A DNA stretch of 64,000 nt from Diplolepis rosae (GCA_030998225.1 JAPYXD010000714.1:3472001-3536000), one strand, 5' to 3'. Positions 10,797 to 21,887 are shown, counted from the first letter of the stretch. A program made the numbers and translations. The notes: generated by a model not told the origin, from the letters alone.

Positions 10797-11009
10797 TATA
10801 TTCGTAATGGCCGTCTCGTGTAGTGAAGGCTGTTTTCCCATTAGCCTTTACAGATCAGAGTACGAAAAACGTTTTGAATTTCCTAATTGTTCAATAATTT
10901 CGTCGAAGTTGAGGAGCGGGTTAATTATACTTAACATCTTTTATGGCAATTCCAACAAATAAATGTAAAGAAAAGGTTTGATTATTTAGAAATTAAATAA
11001 ATTATATTG

Positions 11010-11290
11010 TATCTTGTTTTGCATACGAAATTACATATAGAGAATTCTTTGGTACGAAGCAAAGTTGACAAATATAATAATAAAATACATTTATTAATTT
11101 TTTTTAAAAATCAAACCTTTTATTCACGCTTATATATTGAAATTGCCATATGAAAGTTGCGAAGTATTCAAATAAATTTTTTTCAGTACTTTATTATTAT
11201 AAAATTTGTCAATTTTACTTCATAAGAAAGAAATCTCAAAGTGTAATTTTGTGTGCAAAATAAGATATAATTTAGATATTTTTTAATAAT
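11010..11290. repeat. A-family internal repeat, inverted pair
   Basis: ATCAAACCTTTTATTCACGC near 11108 and the following 180 bp match the repeated module of elements A1 and A2 (for example 27495-27690). The stretch also forms an imperfect inverted repeat with itself: TTGACAAATATAATAATAAA near 11065 against TTATTATAAAATTTGTCAA near 11190. It is an isolated, older fragment of the A family. Confidence 0.55.
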
Positions 11291-11299
11291 AGAATTCTT

Positions 11300-11641
11300 T
11301 TGTTCACACTTGTAAAGTGTGATCAAATTGGAGGTACTTTTTCCAATTTACTGCGTAGTCGTTTCGGTGAACAATTTATCTCTCGTCTCGGACCGGTGGA
11401 TTGGCCTCCAAGATCGTGTGATATCACACCTTTGGACTTTTATTTGTGGGGGTATGTAAAGTCCAAATGTTTTGTGAATAAACCAGCTACTATTGAGGCA
11501 TTGGAAGCCAACATTACTGAAGTTATTAGCGAGATAGCGACCGAAGTCCTCGAGCGAGTCATTCAAAATTGGTGTTTACGGATGGGCGAATTAAAGCACA
11601 GTTGCGGCCAATATTTAAAAGGGATTATCTTTAAAAAATAA
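11300..11641 (+). pseudogene. Tc1/mariner (rosa-like) transposase C-terminal fragment
   Basis: This encodes 'FGEQFISRLGPVDWPPRSCD', followed by ITPLDFYLWGYVKSK and the helical tail to a natural-looking stop. The WPPRS-D-x-TPLDF box with the third catalytic Asp matches the 2.5-2.98 kb copy in type but not in sequence. The upstream part with the second Asp (HDNAP box) is lost. AATAAA overlaps the stop codon (11638-11643), as often in compact transposons. Confidence 0.8.
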
Positions 11642-12137
11642 ATGTCGTGAATGGTTCTACACAAAAATAAAAAAGATTGTCCTATCAATTTGAATTTTTG
11701 TTGTTTTATTTCAATTTAAAATCCTATACCTCTAAATTGATCACCCTTCATATTCAAGTAGTCATGTGAATAGATGCTACACATTATGTAAACAGGTGCA
11801 TAATTATATTAAAAAAAACTTCCCAAAGTATTTTATTCGAACCTTTTATTTCTTAAATTTGAATATTATGATTAATGTTATCTTGATATGAATTATCGTC
11901 CATACAATCTTTCAATTTAAAATAATTTATTTACAAGGCTGAAAAATATATAAATCGATATTTTTTTTCGAGACTTTCAACACTTATTGAACCATAAATT
12001 TTACTAAAAAATTATTTCTCAAGTGTCTGAATCATCTTAAATATCAAACAAATCTTTCAGATATTCATTTTAGGTAAGTGTTTATCAAAATATCAAAAAA
12101 AGAAAGCTAATATCTTAAACTATATATTGTAACATAG
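11642..12137. other. No gene seen
   Basis: AT-rich sequence. Patches near 11935-12080 resemble the right-arm interior of A elements (compare 35230-35345: a cttTCAACACTTATTGA-like stretch, then ATCATCTTAAA, then TCTTT(C/T)AGATA). This is probably another A-family scrap. Confidence 0.4.
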
Positions 12138-12475
12138 ATGTTACGGTCAGGTGGGGACAGGGGGCGCAAGGCTTCAGAGGACGCCCCTGGGCCCGAGGGA
12201 GGACGAGATCCACTGAGAAACCTCGAAGGGACGAGTCTTCGCCGTACGTTGTCGTCTGTCTTCGAGTTAAATCTGTCGTCACTGGCTTGTGAGTTTGCGA
12301 TCCCGTTTTTTGGTCGTATCACTCCGTGATTGGTTTTTGGCCGTCACGTGTACCATACTAGTTATAAGGACAATAAAGTTTTTTAACTGTTTTAAGTGCC
12401 TGCGTCACGTGTTTTCCCCCCTAACTCTCGGCATCCTTTTCCCCATTTCCCTCCCTCGGATAACGACCTCGTTAT
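12138..12475 (+). repeat. LTR-like GC-rich fragment with poly(A) signal
   Basis: Begins TGTTACGGTCAGGTGGGG, a common start for insect Gypsy/BEL LTRs. It then has a CpG-rich U3-like part, a GACAATAAAG poly(A) signal at about 12369 and a U5-like GT/CT-rich tail ending near ACCTCGTTATAA. The start TG is clear; a matching CA end and target duplication are not. It could be a truncated solo LTR. The 63-codon open frame here is not a credible gene. Confidence 0.35.
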
Positions 12476-12740
12476 AATATTTTATCATTTTGAATTTGTC
12501 GTCTGCTTCGCGCCTCTTTCACACGAAGTCGAGAGAAATATAATTTTCGATCTTATTCGAAGCTCTTATTTAATCGAAGCTAGAAAGTGGGGACACACCA
12601 ACACGCCGCGCATGGGGGTGAAACCCAATGGCAAATTACTGGGAACAAACATGGTGGTAAAAGCATGCGACCCCCCACTTTTGCATGGAGCCTTTAGCGC
12701 TTCCGCTGCCCACCTTCCCCTTTGCCCGAATAAATTCTAG
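12476..12740 (-). repeat. A-family terminal-region fragment, inverted
   Basis: GTCGTCTGCTTCGCGCCTCTT (12498-12518) is the complement of the A1/A2 left region (26344-26364 and 44092-44112). AGTGGGGACACACCAACACG (12585-12604) resembles AGTGGGGATACACTGACATGACG of the A right end (35499, 51960). So parts of both A ends occur here together, as in a shortened A relative. Confidence 0.55.
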
Positions 12741-12964
12741 AATAAAATTTTTATACATCTAAAGCGATTAGATGCTGAAATTGCAAAACTTTGTATTACT
12801 ATGTATTAACCAGTAAATTTGGTGTTGTAATTTCATAACTTGATCGCCTCTGGTGCCTCATTGGAGTATTTGGCATTAATTTCCTTGGCTTCAGACTAAA
12901 TGTTATTTCACAAGCAGCTATGACTTCTGAACTGCGAGATCAACTGTTTTCTGGGGGGTTTTTC

Positions 12965-13126
12965 ATTGGCTGCGTGGTTCCCCAACATTTACGTGGACGT
13001 GTTTCTCCCCTTCCAAAGCGGGCTCCACTCTCATGGTTTTCTCGGGATTGTTAATTGGCTGCGTGATTCTCCCACATTTGCATGGACGTGTTTCTCCCCT
13101 TCCAAAGCGGGCTTCAATCCCATGGC
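12965..13126. repeat. Two tandem ~89-bp units
   Basis: ATTGGCTGCGTG at 12965 and at 13054 starts two units that share CGTGTTTCTCCCCTTCCAAA and GCGGGCT(C/T)CA. Period is 89 bp, with the second unit truncated after CCCATGG. GC-rich, non-coding, and adjacent to a MITE end at 13157. Confidence 0.8.
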
Positions 13127-13156
13127 GCCGCGTTTGGTTGTGTGAGGATCCACACG

Positions 13157-13207
13157 GGTCAGTGGTGGGGGCCTTTTACGTCCACGTTCTGAGATCACTG
13201 ATACGAA
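13157..13207 (-). repeat. Single end of the hAT-like MITE family
   Basis: GGTGGGGGCC...CCACGTTCTGAGATCACTGA matches the right end of the intact MITE at 14034-14195 (ACGTTCTGGGATCACTGA). Only this end is present, so it is a truncated copy. Confidence 0.65.
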
Positions 13208-13289
13208 AGTAGAAATTGTGAAATACGGAAAAATACGGATAGAGGACGAATGCTGGAAATGGAACGAGGAAGGCGAAGAGTTGGTAAAA

Positions 13290-15290
13290 AGTAAAGCAGC
13301 GGAGGAATGAAAGAAGGTAAGGGGGGAATAAGAAATTGTAGAAGGGAAGACGAGAAGAGAAAAGAAGGATGGAAAGAATGGAAGATAGGCTACTGCAATA
13401 TAGCGGGTCCAGATAGAAAAAATAATGATTATATGAGAAATCTAGAACAATGGGAGGTAGTAGTAATGATAGAAACGTGGTTAGATGAGAGAGCAAGGAG
13501 AGAGTAAGGAAAGAGTAAGAAGAAGATTTCCAAAGGGATATATTGATAATAGATGGAAGGTAATTAAGAAAGAAATCATGATGGTGAAGAAGGATTCCGT
13601 AGAAATAGAAGAGGAAACAGAGGGTTTAATAAGTAGAAAAGGTGAAGTTAGGAGAAAAAAGTTGGAAGATAGAGGGGGTATATGTAAACGGGGATATGCA
13701 GGAGAAAGTAGAGAAGATAAGAGACATAATGGAAAGAAATAAGGAAGCGAGCAGGCTCTTATAATTGGAGCAGAACATAAAAGAAAGGAGGAAGGGATTG
13801 GGAAGTAGAGGGGGAAAGATTTTCCAAAGACGAGATATTGAATGGTGAAAGAAAGAAATTGTTGAATCTTTTAGAATGAAATCAATATTGAATGAGAATA
13901 TAGAGGGGGTGAGGAAGGGGAATATACACGCACTGAAGGGAAAAAGGGAACAGTCATTGATTATGTGATAGTAGACGACGAAGTATGGTGAAGTGTCAAA
14001 AAACTAGTGATAGGGGATTTCATAGACTCAGATTAGTGATCCCAGAACGTGGGAGCTGGCGGCCCCCACCTTAGACCCCACCAGCTCATGGCTTCTTCCT
14101 CGCTCGATTGCCATAGGTTGGTTGAATGAAGACGACACAATAAGCTCAATGCATCTATGGTGGGGGCCCCCAGCTCCCACGTTCTGGGATCACTGACAGA
14201 TCACTTTCCCTTAATAATAACATTAGTGACAGAAAGGAGTAGAGAAAATAAAAAGAAAACGGAAGAAAAGGTAAAAAGAGCGAGTAAAGCGGACTGATCA
14301 GCGGAGGGAAAAAAGCAGTTTAAGGAAAAATGTGGAAATATGAAGATGGGAGAAGGTAATGTAAATTAAGAGATGGAATTAATGACAGAAAGAGTAAGAA
14401 GAGCCTGAGGAGACACAGGATAAAAATAAATAAATATAGGAATAATTAGAAGATGGTGGGATGAGGAATGTAAAGATAAGAAGAAGGAAGTGAGAAAGGA
14501 ACTAAGAAAATGCTGGAAAGAAAATAGTAGTGGTGATAATTATAAGAGGAAAAAGAGAGAGTACGCGGAGATGTGTGATAGAAAGAAAATGGAGGAAAAT
14601 AAAAGATTTGAGGAAGATGCAGAGAAAGCTACGATAGAGGAAGATGTTTGGAAGGTGGTAAATAAGGAAAGGAGAAGAAGGAAAGAGGTCAACGAGGATA
14701 TTGAGATGGTAGAATAGAAAAAATACTTGATTGATTTGCTAGGAGGGGTGGAGAGAAATACTAGGAATGGAGAAAGAGAGGGAAGAGATAGGGATGATGA
14801 AGAGGACATACCAAGAGAGGAAATAAGTAAGGTATTAAAAAATTTGAAGGTAAGAAAGGCGCCGGTTATTGATGAAGTCTGGAAATATGGTGGGGAACGA
14901 CTGAGGGAATGGGCATGGGTAATGTGCAACAGAGAATGAAAAGGAAAGGGGTGGCCGGAAGTATGGAAGGAAGGGATAGGGCTACCAGTGTTGAAAAAGA
15001 GGAAAGGGGAGGTGGTCTTAAAATATAGGGGAAAGACTATAATGCCGACACTGTGCAAAGTGCAAAGTATATGTAACTATGTTAATTTACGTGCTAAATT
15101 ATTTTGTAAACAAGAGAATCAAAATGGGGAGAGGGAACATAACAGCAATGTTTGTGGATCTAAAGGAGGCATTTGATACGTTGGACAGGGAGGAGATAGA
15201 CAAAACTATGGAAAAAAAGGGAATAAGAGAGGGATTAAGGAAAAGAGTATAAGAGATATTTAAGGAGACGAAAGGTAAGGTTAGGACATA
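13290..15290 (+). pseudogene. Purine-rich non-LTR retrotransposon (LINE), endonuclease and RT parts
   Basis: Plus-strand relic rich in GAA/AGA codons. An apurinic endonuclease start 'WKIGYCNIAGP' (near 13380) is followed by 'VVVMIETWLDERARRE', the E-T-W motif of the metal site. Endonuclease remnants run to 14220, where a hAT-like MITE interrupts the D-S-D-H region. The linker and RT start (14470-15290) include 'LRKCWKENSSGDNYKRKKRE' and 'VLKNLKVRKAPVIDEVWKYG', ending with 'AMFVDLKEAFDTLDREEID', which is RT motif A with its catalytic Asp. It breaks off before the FADD box. Many frameshifts. The type is common in ant and wasp genomes as I recall. Confidence 0.85.
14034..14195. mobile_element. 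hAT-like MITE inserted in the LINE
   Basis: Inverted ends TAGTGATCCCAGAACGTGGG and CCCACGTTCTGGGATCACTG enclose 162 bp, with ~40 bp arms that include GCCCCCACC. The YAGTG-type terminus is typical of hAT elements. Flanks ACTCAGAT (left) and ACAGATCA (right) look like an 8-bp duplication of a site reading ACTCAGATCAC with a 2-base loss. The LINE frame reads through this site (D-S-D-H), so the insertion post-dates the LINE. Confidence 0.75.
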
Positions 15291-15299
15291 GTAGACTTT

Positions 15300-15985
15300 G
15301 TTGCACGATTCCTCAGCTGCAGAACCTTAAAACATGAAAACAATTATATTTTTTTACTTTTTACTAATCCGACTACGATAATTTAATTTCTATAATTTAG
15401 TGTACAATTTTATCATGCTTAAAAAATTATTAATAAAATTACGTTCAGTGGGGCTTTCTCTTTTATCGTACAAAGTTTTATTGTGTAAAGTTTATTCAAG
15501 TATCCAAAATTAAAATTATTATTTCTTGTTTCAGAAGTAGAGTTTTATGGTGTAGGATAAATTTTAGTGAGTTGGTTAAAAATATTAAAATTGTTAAATA
15601 TATATAACTGTGTATAGTTCCTGTGCGTATAATTATTTGTCTCGATTTTTCAGGCGTATAGAATTTGATATTGTAGTTATTTTATTCAATACAAATCACG
15701 TCGCCTGATTCTTCAAACAATTTTAATACACATTCCTTTAAATGATATGAATAAATCGCATATGAAAAAAACGAATTCTTTCGACTCACGATTCCGATAT
15801 GATAAACTATTAATAATAACTTGAAAAATTGATTTACAAATTATTTTAAATTTAATATTATATTTACATTTAATAAAATGAATAATAATATATTTTTAAA
15901 AAATTATTTAAAATTATTTAACATTAATATGTCAAATTGAAATAATTAATATTTTTTTATTCTTCAAATGTGACGATATAAAATT
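15300..15985. other. No gene seen; AT-rich
   Basis: Extremely AT-rich stretch between the broken LINE and foldback F. All frames are closed within short distances and no repeat ends are recognised. Confidence 0.5.
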
Positions 15986-15989
15986 AAAA

Positions 15990-18317
15990 TATAACTTTTA
16001 AAGTGATATGTTCAATAACATATCTGCTATTATATTGACCCAAAATTCATAGAATTTTTTGTTCATTTCTCATTATGTTGAGATGGGGTCAGATTCTTTT
16101 TATTTTCTTCGATTAAAATTATCACTATTGGATATAAAAATACTCAAAAAAGAAAGCAAGGCGAACGTTTCGGCCACATATGGGGGCCCTCTTCAGTGCC
16201 ATAAATTCAAAGATTAATTCCAAATTTCTGTAAAACATTAGAATATAGGAGATAATTAAAATAAGGATTATCATAGAATTCAAAAACTTATCTCATAGCT
16301 TGCAATTTAAAATGAAGTAGTCCAGTATGCAGCATCACGAATTGGAAATATACTTAGAGTTAACTGTGAATAAAAAACCGGATAAATGAAAAAACATAGA
16401 AAATTTTGCACACGAACCGACCGGAACTAAAAAAAAATTTTATTATTTAAGAAGGATGCCAAATTGGTTATCAATGAAAAAACGCGAACAAGGTTTACAT
16501 TTTTGAAAACTTTTCGTGAATACTTTGAACCGGAGTCTCTCACAGAATGATCTGAACTGTTTTAAAAACCGATTCAGGACATGTGGCTCTGCTGACCGAC
16601 AATTTTTTTTTTTTTATAAGCAATCCTGAGAGATCTTCTTCCTCCTTGAAGAAGACTATTATTCCATACCTAGTTAAGAAATTCGAGATGTTTATGGTGA
16701 TTTTCACGAGTGGACGAAGGCGTGTATTTTTCAAGAAAACGATTTTGTATATCAGCTTCACGGACAATCCATTTAACACTGAATCTGCAAGCAAGGTGTT
16801 TCATAAACATAAATTATTATACTTTCTATATATGTAATTTTACTCAATATTATTTGAGTTTGAAATGGTCTACGAGGACACCTGTCGGCAACGTATCCTA
16901 TCTGATACGCGACTAGTGATTCTCTGATAATGTGGGTAGTGGTAGAAATTTCAAACTCAACTAATTAATTTTAAATCATTTACAGCCGCAAGGCTGAGCT
17001 ACTAGGCGATATAAGGAGATTTTCCTGTGGAGAAGGAGATGTCGGACGCCTGTGTACCTTAGTGGTTAGAGCAGTCGACCGGCAATCGAAAGACCTGGGC
17101 TAGAATCCCAGCGCAGTCGAAAGCGTCTTTTTTTCCACAGAAAGATTTTCAAAATTCTTTAATATTATTTGAGTATGTTCAGAAATAAAAAATTGAAAGT
17201 AGTTTATTACTGCATTCAGATTTATTCTGAGATGTTTTGAAAAATAATACATTTATCTTTAAAAAATAACAAAAATGCAATTTTAGTATATGTGATATTA
17301 AGTATCACAATATCTCATAGTTCTGACCATTTTCAGAACAAATTAAATTTATTAATACTTTTTAAATGTGATACTTAATATCACGAATATTTAAATTGTA
17401 TTGTTATTAATTTTTAAAGATAAATTTATTTATTTTTTTCCAAAACATCTTAGAAGAAATCTGAATGCGTAAATAAACAACTTTCAATTTTTTTTTTGTT
17501 TATTTCTGAACATACTCAAACAATATTGAGTAAAATTACATATATAGAAAGTATAATAATTTATGTTTATGAAACACCTTGCTTGCAGATTCAGTGTTAA
17601 ATGGATTGTCCGTGAAGCTGATATACAAAATCGTTTTCTTGAAAAATACACGCCTTCGTCCACTCGTGAAAATCACCATAAACATCTCCAATTTCTTAAC
17701 TAGGTATGGGATAATAGTCTTCTTCAAGGAGGAAGAAGATCTCTCAGGATTGCTTATAAAAAAAAAATTGTCGGTCAGCAGAGCCACATGTCCTGAATCG
17801 GTTTTTAAAACAGTTCAGATCATTCTGTGAGAGACTCCGGTTCAAAGTATTCACGAAAAGTTTTCAAAAATGTAAACCTTGTTCGCGTTTTTTCATTGAT
17901 AACCAATTTGGCATCCTTCTTAAATAATAAAATTTTTTTTTAATTCCGGTCTGTTCGTGTGCAAAATTTTGTATGTTTTTTCATTTATCCGGTTTTTTAT
18001 TCACAGTTAACTCTAAATATTTTTCCAATTCGTGATGCTGCATACTGGACTACTTCATTTTAAATTGCAAGCTATGAGATAAGTTTTTGAATTCTATGAT
18101 AATCCTTATTTTAATTATCTCCTATATTCTAATGTTTTACAAAAATTTTGAATTAATCTTTGAATTTATGGCACTAAACAGGGCCCCCATATGTGGCCGA
18201 AACGTTTGCTTTGCTTTCTTTTTTGACTATTTTTATATCTAATAGTGATAATTTTAATCGAAGAAAATAAAAAGAATCTAACCATATGCCAAAATAACGA
18301 GAAATGAACAAAAAGTT
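15990..18317. mobile_element. Foldback element F (2.3 kb, arms ~1 kb)
   Basis: Two long inverted arms, about 15990-17307 and 17367-18317, meet at a short centre that itself holds GTTCTGACCATTTTCAGAAC (17320-17339) and the inverted pair TGTGATATTAAGTATCAC and GTGATACTTAATATCAC. Both arms carry the block CGAAACGTTTGCTTTGC/CACATATGGGGGCC near 16160 and 18190 and an ~84-codon open stretch (16583-16837 plus, 17787-17536 minus) that is the same sequence in mirror orientation. I could not assign that translation to a family. The left arm is longer because a 301-bp SINE sits in it. The right arm is cut short where element H begins. Confidence 0.9.
16860..17160 (+). mobile_element. tRNA-derived SINE with 14-bp target-site duplication
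   Basis: Flanked by AATATTATTTGAGT at 16846-16859 and 17161-17174. The opposite arm of F at 17508-17525 keeps the uninterrupted site, confirming the insertion. At 17050-17125 the body contains an RNA polymerase III-like A box region (TAGTGGTTAGAGCA) and a T-arm CTGGGCTAGAATCCCAG with a perfect 5-bp stem and 7-nt loop, followed by a T run. The tRNA-like part lies in the 3' half rather than at the 5' end, so this copy may be rearranged or composite. Confidence 0.85.
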
Positions 18318-18919
18318 CTAAAATATAACTCTTTTCCTTCAAAATGAGCTATTGAACAGCCACAAGCGATTTTTTTTCACAAATATACGGCCATATCAAG
18401 TTTTGACATTTATCCGAACAACCTTATAAGCATTCACATTGAGTCTTTGGTGCATATCATTTTGAATTCGAAAATTTATCTTGAAAATTTTTGCTTGCGG
18501 GTTTTGATGATCTGTGAATAAGAATTTACAGTCAGAAAATTGACATTTCCATTTCTAAGATGACGGATTCAAAATGGCGGATCGAAATTTACGAAATTAA
18601 ACGATTTCTCTCTCTAAAAACTCTTACTCGGGGGTTTCGGAATTGCTGATTACGAAAATGGGGTCGCAAGATTAATATTTTCATTTACAAAATGGCCGGC
18701 CGTTTTAAAATGGCGAACTGAAATTTACGAGGAAAACAATATTAGTCTCTAAAATTCTGTACTTGAGAGTTTTTTGAGTCACTGAGTACGAATGCATGTG
18801 TACAAATGCGAAGTTTTTTCTGTGTATTACGAAGGTCAACTTTCATGAGTCAATTTACTGGCCTAGCATAAACAACCTTAAATTTCTCAAGGTGCGAAAA
18901 TTCATATTTTTAGCGTTAC

Positions 18920-19130
18920 CCAGGGGGTGCTTTATTAACACGAGTCTCCTTGCCTCTCACCATTCGGGGTCCTTTATTAACGTGAATCCCCGTGCCTCCC
19001 ACGTTTCAGGGTGCTTAATTTAAGCTAGTCCCCTCGCCTCTTACCATTCGGGGCGTTTTTTTAACGTGAGTCCCCTTGCCTCTCACGATCCCGTGTGCTA
19101 AATTTAAGTGAATTCACTCGTCTCTAATGT
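18920..19130. repeat. Five tandem ~42-bp units inside H
   Basis: Units begin at about 18920, 18962, 19003, 19045 and 19087. The core of each is (T/C)TTTATTAACGTGAGTCCCC followed by TTGCCTCTCACC. They diverge towards the right. They lie between the left TIR and the end of the H gene and could be transposase-binding or merely minisatellite sequence. Confidence 0.8.
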
Positions 19131-19154
19131 TTTCTGGAAACAACTCAAGTTTTA

Positions 19155-20829
19155 CTAATAAAATCTCTTTTTTTTACTCAGTAAAGTCCTGGACCCAGAA
19201 CGTCTTTTACGATGAACATCTGGATCATGACGTTGGAGACACCAGCAATAGTCAGCTAGAATTGATGAAGACCATTTTCCCTGATAACGTCTTTCCATTC
19301 CTGTGATATCCTGATGAAATCGTTCTCCCTGCTCGTCGCTAATATCGCCACAGTTTTCTGGAAACCGATCTAGATGGGAGTGTAAATAGTGCATTTTGAT
19401 GCTCATGTTACAAACTAAATTGTGATATTTTTCAAGCATATTTTCTACAAGTTCTTTGTAGTTACTAGCTTTGCTGTTGCCTAAAAAACCTTGGACAACT
19501 TTTTTTAAGCTGATCCAGGCTTCTTTTTCGACAGTTGTCTTAACATTTTCAACTTCTGTTGTTTTCATCAGTTCTCGTATCTGCGGTTCAACAAATATTC
19601 CCTCTTTTATTTTGGTGTCACTTAAATAAGAAAATTGCGCGCAAGATACTTAAATAATGCACCTTCACGATCAAGGGCCTGGAGAAACTGCTTCATTAAT
19701 CCTAATTTTATATGAAGTGGAGGTAACAGAAATTTTTTAGGATCAATCAGTGGTTTCTTTAGAATATTCGGGTCCCCTGGTTTGAGAGTCACGCGGAGAG
19801 GCCATTCTTTTCTAACATAATGCTGTTTTCTATCTCTACTATCCCATAAACATAAAAAACACGGGTATTTTGTAAAACCCAATTGTTGTCCAAGAAGTAT
19901 GGAAAGAACTTTGAAATCTCCGCATATTTGCCATTCACATTGTTCATATTTAATTGCTTCAAGAATGGTTTTCATATTTTAATGTGATTCCTTTAAGTAA
20001 CAGGAATGAGCAATTGGTATAGATGCGTATTCATTTGAATTATGCAATAGAACACCTTTCAAGCTTGTCTTTGAGAATCAATTAATAGTCTCCATTGCGA
20101 GGCATCATAAAGTACTCCCAACTTTTGCATGAAGTTACTAACATCATTATCACCTTCAGAAAAATACTTGATCAATGATTCCTCCCGATGACGATACCAA
20201 CTGAAAGTAGTTCCAGGAGAAAGAAGATTTCTCTCTTGAAGTCTTGATCCTAGCAATTCAGACTTATATTTCGGTAAACCTAGATCCCTAACTAAATCAT
20301 CAAGAGCATTCTGATCGAATAGAATTGAAAGAGAGTCAGAAGTTGATGGAATATATTCCGATTCACGATCTCCAGTAAAATGAACGTCTGTATTTTCCTC
20401 AACTTCTTTTTTGAAAAGTCGAGGAGTTAGAGCTCTATCATCAAATGAATATGAAATGGGTTTTGTAGCACTTGCTACATTTGGATATTTAATATGATAA
20501 GTATTTTTGACATTATATCCAAATGTATTGGTTAAACAAAAATAACTTTCATCGTGGCTAGCAGTTCCACGCCAAATCACAGGTATTTTGAAAGGCATTC
20601 CTGGTACATCACTTTTGGCATTATTCCACCGTCTTAAAGATTCAACACATGATTTACAAGCTGCATGTGGAACCCAAGACATATCTTGATTAGATATTGA
20701 AATATTGAAGTAATTGCGATACAATTGTTTGACATTATCATCGATCTTCATCCTTTTCTTAGTAAACGTCAAACGACCGCAAATGTAACAAAAACTGTCA
20801 GGATCATTTGAACACTTACATGTGTTCAT
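19155..20829 (-). pseudogene. H-element transposase-like protein (relic, three frames)
   Basis: Starts at ATG 20829 with a Cys-rich finger ('CSNDPDSFCYICGRLTF', then AACKSCV around residues 4-62). After residue 256 (about 20059) a frameshift leads to 19975-19622, with 'CGDFKVLSILLGQQLGFTKY' then PCFLCLWDSRDR. A second shift leads to 19568-19155, with 'KMHYLHSHLDRFPENCGDIS' and DEQGERFHQ. I recall this protein type as a repeated ORF family in insects and cnidarians. A D...D...E catalytic set in GDFK, LHSHLD and DEQGE is plausible but unproven. Position between long TIRs supports a transposase role. A stop or indel at each joint makes this copy non-functional. Confidence 0.75.
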
Positions 20830-21887
20830 TGTTAAAACAATGAAAATGGTTTCACGCTACTTTACAGTAGACTTAAATTCAAAATAATCAACATACACTT
20901 AACTCTTAAAAAACTTTGATTGGTGTCAGAGCCTGATTGATTTTTCGAAATATGATTTTTATTTATCACAAACGTTCCCAAGAACCTTTCAATATATTTT
21001 TTAATTGAGATATTTTCGTTTATGATTCAAAGTTAAAAATACAACAACAGACTTAGGAACAAATATGTCGAAAATGCTTCGTTATAAAGAGGGAGCCTTC
21101 GATAAATTGTATTCAAAATTATTATAAGAGGATTTATTAGGTCGCTGATTTGAAGAAATATTATTTTATTTCTAAAAATTGCAAGTAGATGATCTGATAT
21201 AGCTGATGAAAAATCTCACATTACTTCTTTTCCCTGAGAATGTGTACTCGAAGCTTTTTTTAGGTCGCTTATTACAAAATCGGAATCGAACTCTACAGAT
21301 TTTAACAGAAAAATCAAAATGGTAGACCGGAATCAAGAAATTTATACTATTTATCACTATTTACCTAATTTTTATTCATTATTTTAAATTCTACACCTTG
21401 AGAAAAAAATTCTTTTTTTTTTACATGAAATACTCGACGACCGTAAAACCCCCGAATGTAGGATTTCAGATACCAATACTGTGTTCTCTGTCGATTTCGA
21501 TCCTCGACATTGAATCTACCATCTTGGAAATGGAAATGTCAATCTCGCGACCTCATTTTCGTAATCAGCAACTCCGAAACCCCCGAGTAAGAGTTTTTAG
21601 AGAGAGAAATCGTTTAATTTCGTAAATTTCGATCCGCCATTTTGAATCCGTCATCTTAGAAATGGAAATGTCAATTTTCTGACTGTAAATTCTTATTCAC
21701 AGACCATCAAAACCCGCAAGTACGAATTTTCAAGATAAATTTTCGAATGCAAAATGATATGCACAAAACAGTCAATGTGAATGCTTATAAGGTTGTTCGG
21801 AGAAATTTCAAAACTTGATATGGTCGAATTTTTGTGAAAAAAAAATCGCTTGTGGCTGTTCAATAGCTCATTTTGAAGGAAAAGAGT

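Larger units (their letters stand above)
18328..21887 (-). mobile_element. Transposon H: long TIRs flanking a transposase-like gene
   Basis: Left TIR 18328-18798 and right TIR 21420-21887 are inverted complements over about 470 bp, with outer termini ACTCTTTTCCTTCAAAATGA. Inside each TIR the motif GAATTGCTGATTACGAA recurs together with AAATGGCGGA, giving subterminal repeats. A decayed gene on the minus strand (19155-20829) occupies the middle. The element abuts foldback F on its left. No target duplication is clear from the flanks (AAATATA left, AGTGCTA right). Confidence 0.85.

Noticed and set aside
13176..13496. Minus-strand Leu/Ser/Phe-rich frames of 106 and 172 codons (also 14540-15058), like membrane proteins
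   Set aside because: They are the antisense of a purine-rich LINE. Purine-rich coding strands produce such false hydrophobic frames.
14540..15058. A 172-codon minus frame, the longest apparent open frame in that region
   Set aside because: Sense strand holds recognisable LINE linker and RT motifs; antisense has no start context or homologous look.
17040..17120. A functional tRNA gene
   Set aside because: The T-arm is perfect but acceptor and anticodon arms are irregular, the B box deviates (CTAGAAT), and the unit lies in a SINE with target duplications.
16583..17830. 84-codon frames in both arms of F as a conserved gene
   Set aside because: The two copies are the same sequence in mirror orientation; conservation is due to the palindrome. 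Both strands are open, which is a sign of chance.
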